NCBI GenBank assembly: GCA_903919215.1
Contig: CAIXHI010000208.1
Span: 1-6,483 of the forward strand
Direction of reading: 5' to 3'
DNA: 6,483 bases
Source: an uncultured Acidimicrobiaceae bacterium
GTDB lineage: Bacteria > Actinomycetota > Acidimicrobiia > Acidimicrobiales > Ilumatobacteraceae
The translations under genes and the position numbers were made by a program. Below, piece after piece: positions 5,207 to 6,483 of this stretch (position 1 is the first letter of the stretch; each line of letters opens with the position of its first letter). The notes under the pieces are model-generated. The model searched no databases. It was not told where the DNA came from and worked only from the letters and a program-made list of their open reading frames with translations.

Positions 5207-6483
5207 ACAACGAACGTCTTGACCACGAACGGCATGGCAAGGACGAGGGCGCTGCCCTCGTCATGGCAATCGCATTCGTCACCGTGATTGGGCTACTCCT
5301 TGCCGGAGCGCTCAGCTATGCAGCGGTGAGCATGAAGGCCTCGTCGCACACGTACACACCGGCGCGCGATCGGCTGTACGGTGCCGACGCTGCCACCAAG
5401 GCCGCGATGCACTACGTGGGTGATCACCCCGAAGCCGGTCAGGCACTTCCGGGTGTGACCTGCTACGCGCAGAAGACCTACGGCACCGTGGGCGCTGAAA
5501 CGGTCGGAGTACAGGTCTGCCCACAGGGTGTTGGCGCTGCAGGTTCGTTCCCCAGCCCCGGTTCGGTCCGCTGGGGTCTGGTGACCCTCGCCACCGGCAG
5601 CACCAAGGGTCTGACCATGACGGGTAACAACCCGTTCCAGATCAACGGCAACGTCTATTCCAACAGCGAATTGAATGTGGCTGGCACGGGTTCGCTGATC
5701 GTGAAGCAGGGCAGCCTCTACGCCAGCAGCTGCGCCGGTACCGGCACGATCACCGTCGACGGCACCAAGGACTGCGCAGCCACTGGTGCCGGTACTGCCA
5801 AGGACCCCGGTTTCCTGCCCGGAATCACTGATGCGCCGGCCGATGCCACGGTGGCCACTGCGTGCCCGAGTTCGGGAACATCCTCGTCACGAGTGGTGCA
5901 GATCAACCCCGGAAAATGGACTTCGGCGATCCTGACGGCAGCTACCGGCTGCGCCAACGTGTGGCTCAAGCCCGGTATTCATTACCTCGAAAACATCACC
6001 TGGAGCATCGCCAAGAAGGTGGTTGCCGGTGCGTTGCCCTCGTCCGGGACATCCGGCATCGTGTCGTCGAGTATTCCGGGCGGATGCGACGACACCAAGG
6101 ACGGAGCCATGCTCTACCTTGCGGGTAGCTCCACGGTCACTGTGACCACGAGTGGCAGCCTGCAGGTGTGCGGCAAGAATGTGCTGCAGACAAGTGGACG
6201 CACGGTGGAGATCCCGCTGTACGACTCCACCACCGATATCGGCGGACACACCGACTCTGACACGCTGAAAACCGGCTCCAACAGCACCGTCACCGACAGT
6301 TCGTGCTCGACCGACACCAGCCACGGTGACAGCAACGGCAACGGTGGAGGAGGCGGCGTCTCGAGAGCCATCCATCAGCCCGCCAAAGTGGGCGACGGTG
6401 GCGGTGGCGGTGGCGGTGGCACCACCACTTGTGAGTGGTCGAACCGTAACAATGCCAAGTTGATCGACACCACCATCGCTACG
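5200..6483 (+). CDS. PilX/GspK-like N-terminal membrane-anchored protein with long beta-repeat ectodomain (3' end outside window)
   Basis: An open frame of 428 codons runs off the right edge. It starts at GTG 5200 (7-base overlap with prepilin 3) or TTG 5203 (4-base overlap). Residues 1-16 are polar, ending KDEG. The hydrophobic stretch AALVMAIAFVTVIGLLLAGA (about 17-36) then continues into SYAAVSMKAS. This resembles the N-terminus of PilX-type proteins. If cleaved after G16, position +5 is Met, not Glu, as in tip subunits such as GspK. Acidic residues before the glycine are unusual for a prepilin-peptidase site. The rest is extracytoplasmic and rich in Gly, Ser and Thr. It has short alternating motifs (LTMTGNNPFQINGNVYSNSE, LNVAGTGSLIVKQGSLYASS) suggesting beta-helix-like folding. 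Ten cysteines occur (88, 107, 178, 192, 222, 251, 296, 324, 369, 411), with glycine tracts at about 382-386 and 400-407. It is likely a pilus tip or surface adhesin; the exact domain family was not recognised. Confidence 0.85.
   Translation, partial: MLNNERLDHERHGKDEGAALVMAIAFVTVIGLLLAGALSYAAVSMKASSHTYTPARDRLYGADAATKAAMHYVGDHPEAGQALPGVTCYAQKTYGTVGAETVGVQVCPQGVGAAGSFPSPGSVRWGLVTLATGSTKGLTMTGNNPFQINGNVYSNSELNVAGTGSLIVKQGSLYASSCAGTGTITVDGTKDCAATGAGTAKDPGFLPGITDAPADATVATACPSSGTSSSRVVQINPGKWTSAILTAATGCANVWLKPGIHYLENITWSIAKKVVAGALPSSGTSGIVSSSIPGGCDDTKDGAMLYLAGSSTVTVTTSGSLQVCGKNVLQTSGRTVEIPLYDSTTDIGGHTDSDTLKTGSNSTVTDSSCSTDTSHGDSNGNGGGGGVSRAIHQPAKVGDGGGGGGGGTTTCEWSNRNNAKLIDTTIAT
6397..6420 (+). repeat. 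Hexanucleotide tandem repeat (GGTGGC)x4 coding for eight glycines
   Basis: Four perfect copies of GGTGGC lie in frame inside the PilX-like gene. They encode Gly8 directly after Asp and before Thr-Thr-Thr-Cys. A second, non-identical glycine run (GGT GGA GGA GGC GGC) lies at 6343-6357. Copy-number change by units of three or six bases would alter only the linker length and keep the reading frame. Confidence 0.85.

Noticed and set aside
5887..6375. Minus-strand open frames opposite the PilX-like gene
   Set aside because: The + strand frame is continuous with the operon, starts at a coupled GTG/TTG with a hydrophobic N-terminus, and explains the sequence better.

Overview
The window is GC-rich and reads almost entirely left to right. 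It contains the start of a type IV pilus (T4P) or type II secretion-like operon from what is probably an actinobacterium. The grounds for the host are the strong G/C preference at third codon positions, frequent GTG starts, a tRNA gene without an encoded 3' CCA, and a PilB-PilC-prepilin cluster with no outer-membrane genes in view. The class (for example Acidimicrobiia) is only a guess. The window cannot say which species it is.

Layout. Positions 1-220 hold the C-terminal end of a small membrane protein. Next come a tRNA-Ala(GGC) gene (257-329) and a perfect 12-bp hairpin (335-364) that probably terminates it. Positions 365-857 form a long leader with no convincing gene. Its first part has a short coding-like stretch on the + strand and its last ~150 bases are AT-richer, as expected for the promoter region of the operon. 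From 858 to the end lies an unbroken run of six genes, each overlapping the next by 1-7 bases: pilB (assembly ATPase), pilC (inner-membrane platform), three short prepilin-like proteins with canonical cleavage motifs, and a long PilX/GspK-like protein cut off by the window end.

How the genes work together (inferred from the families). The three prepilins and probably the PilX-like protein would be inserted in the membrane. Those with a good G|F/Y-T-L-x-E motif would be trimmed by a prepilin peptidase encoded elsewhere. They would then be polymerised on the PilC platform by PilB ATP hydrolysis. The set looks like PilV/GspI-, PilW/GspJ-, GspG- and PilX/GspK-like subunits, which is the composition expected of a pilus-initiating tip complex plus a shaft-type subunit. 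The N-terminus of PilB carries two complete copies of the 24-residue c-di-GMP-binding motif of MshEN domains, five residues apart, so pilus extension is predicted to respond to c-di-GMP.

The most interesting item is the last gene. Its hydrophobic N-terminus is followed by about 385 residues of Gly/Ser/Thr-rich, beta-repeat-like sequence with ten cysteines and two glycine tracts, a plausible tip or surface-adhesin subunit. No retraction ATPase (PilT), PilM/N/O or prepilin peptidase lies in the window; they could lie downstream.
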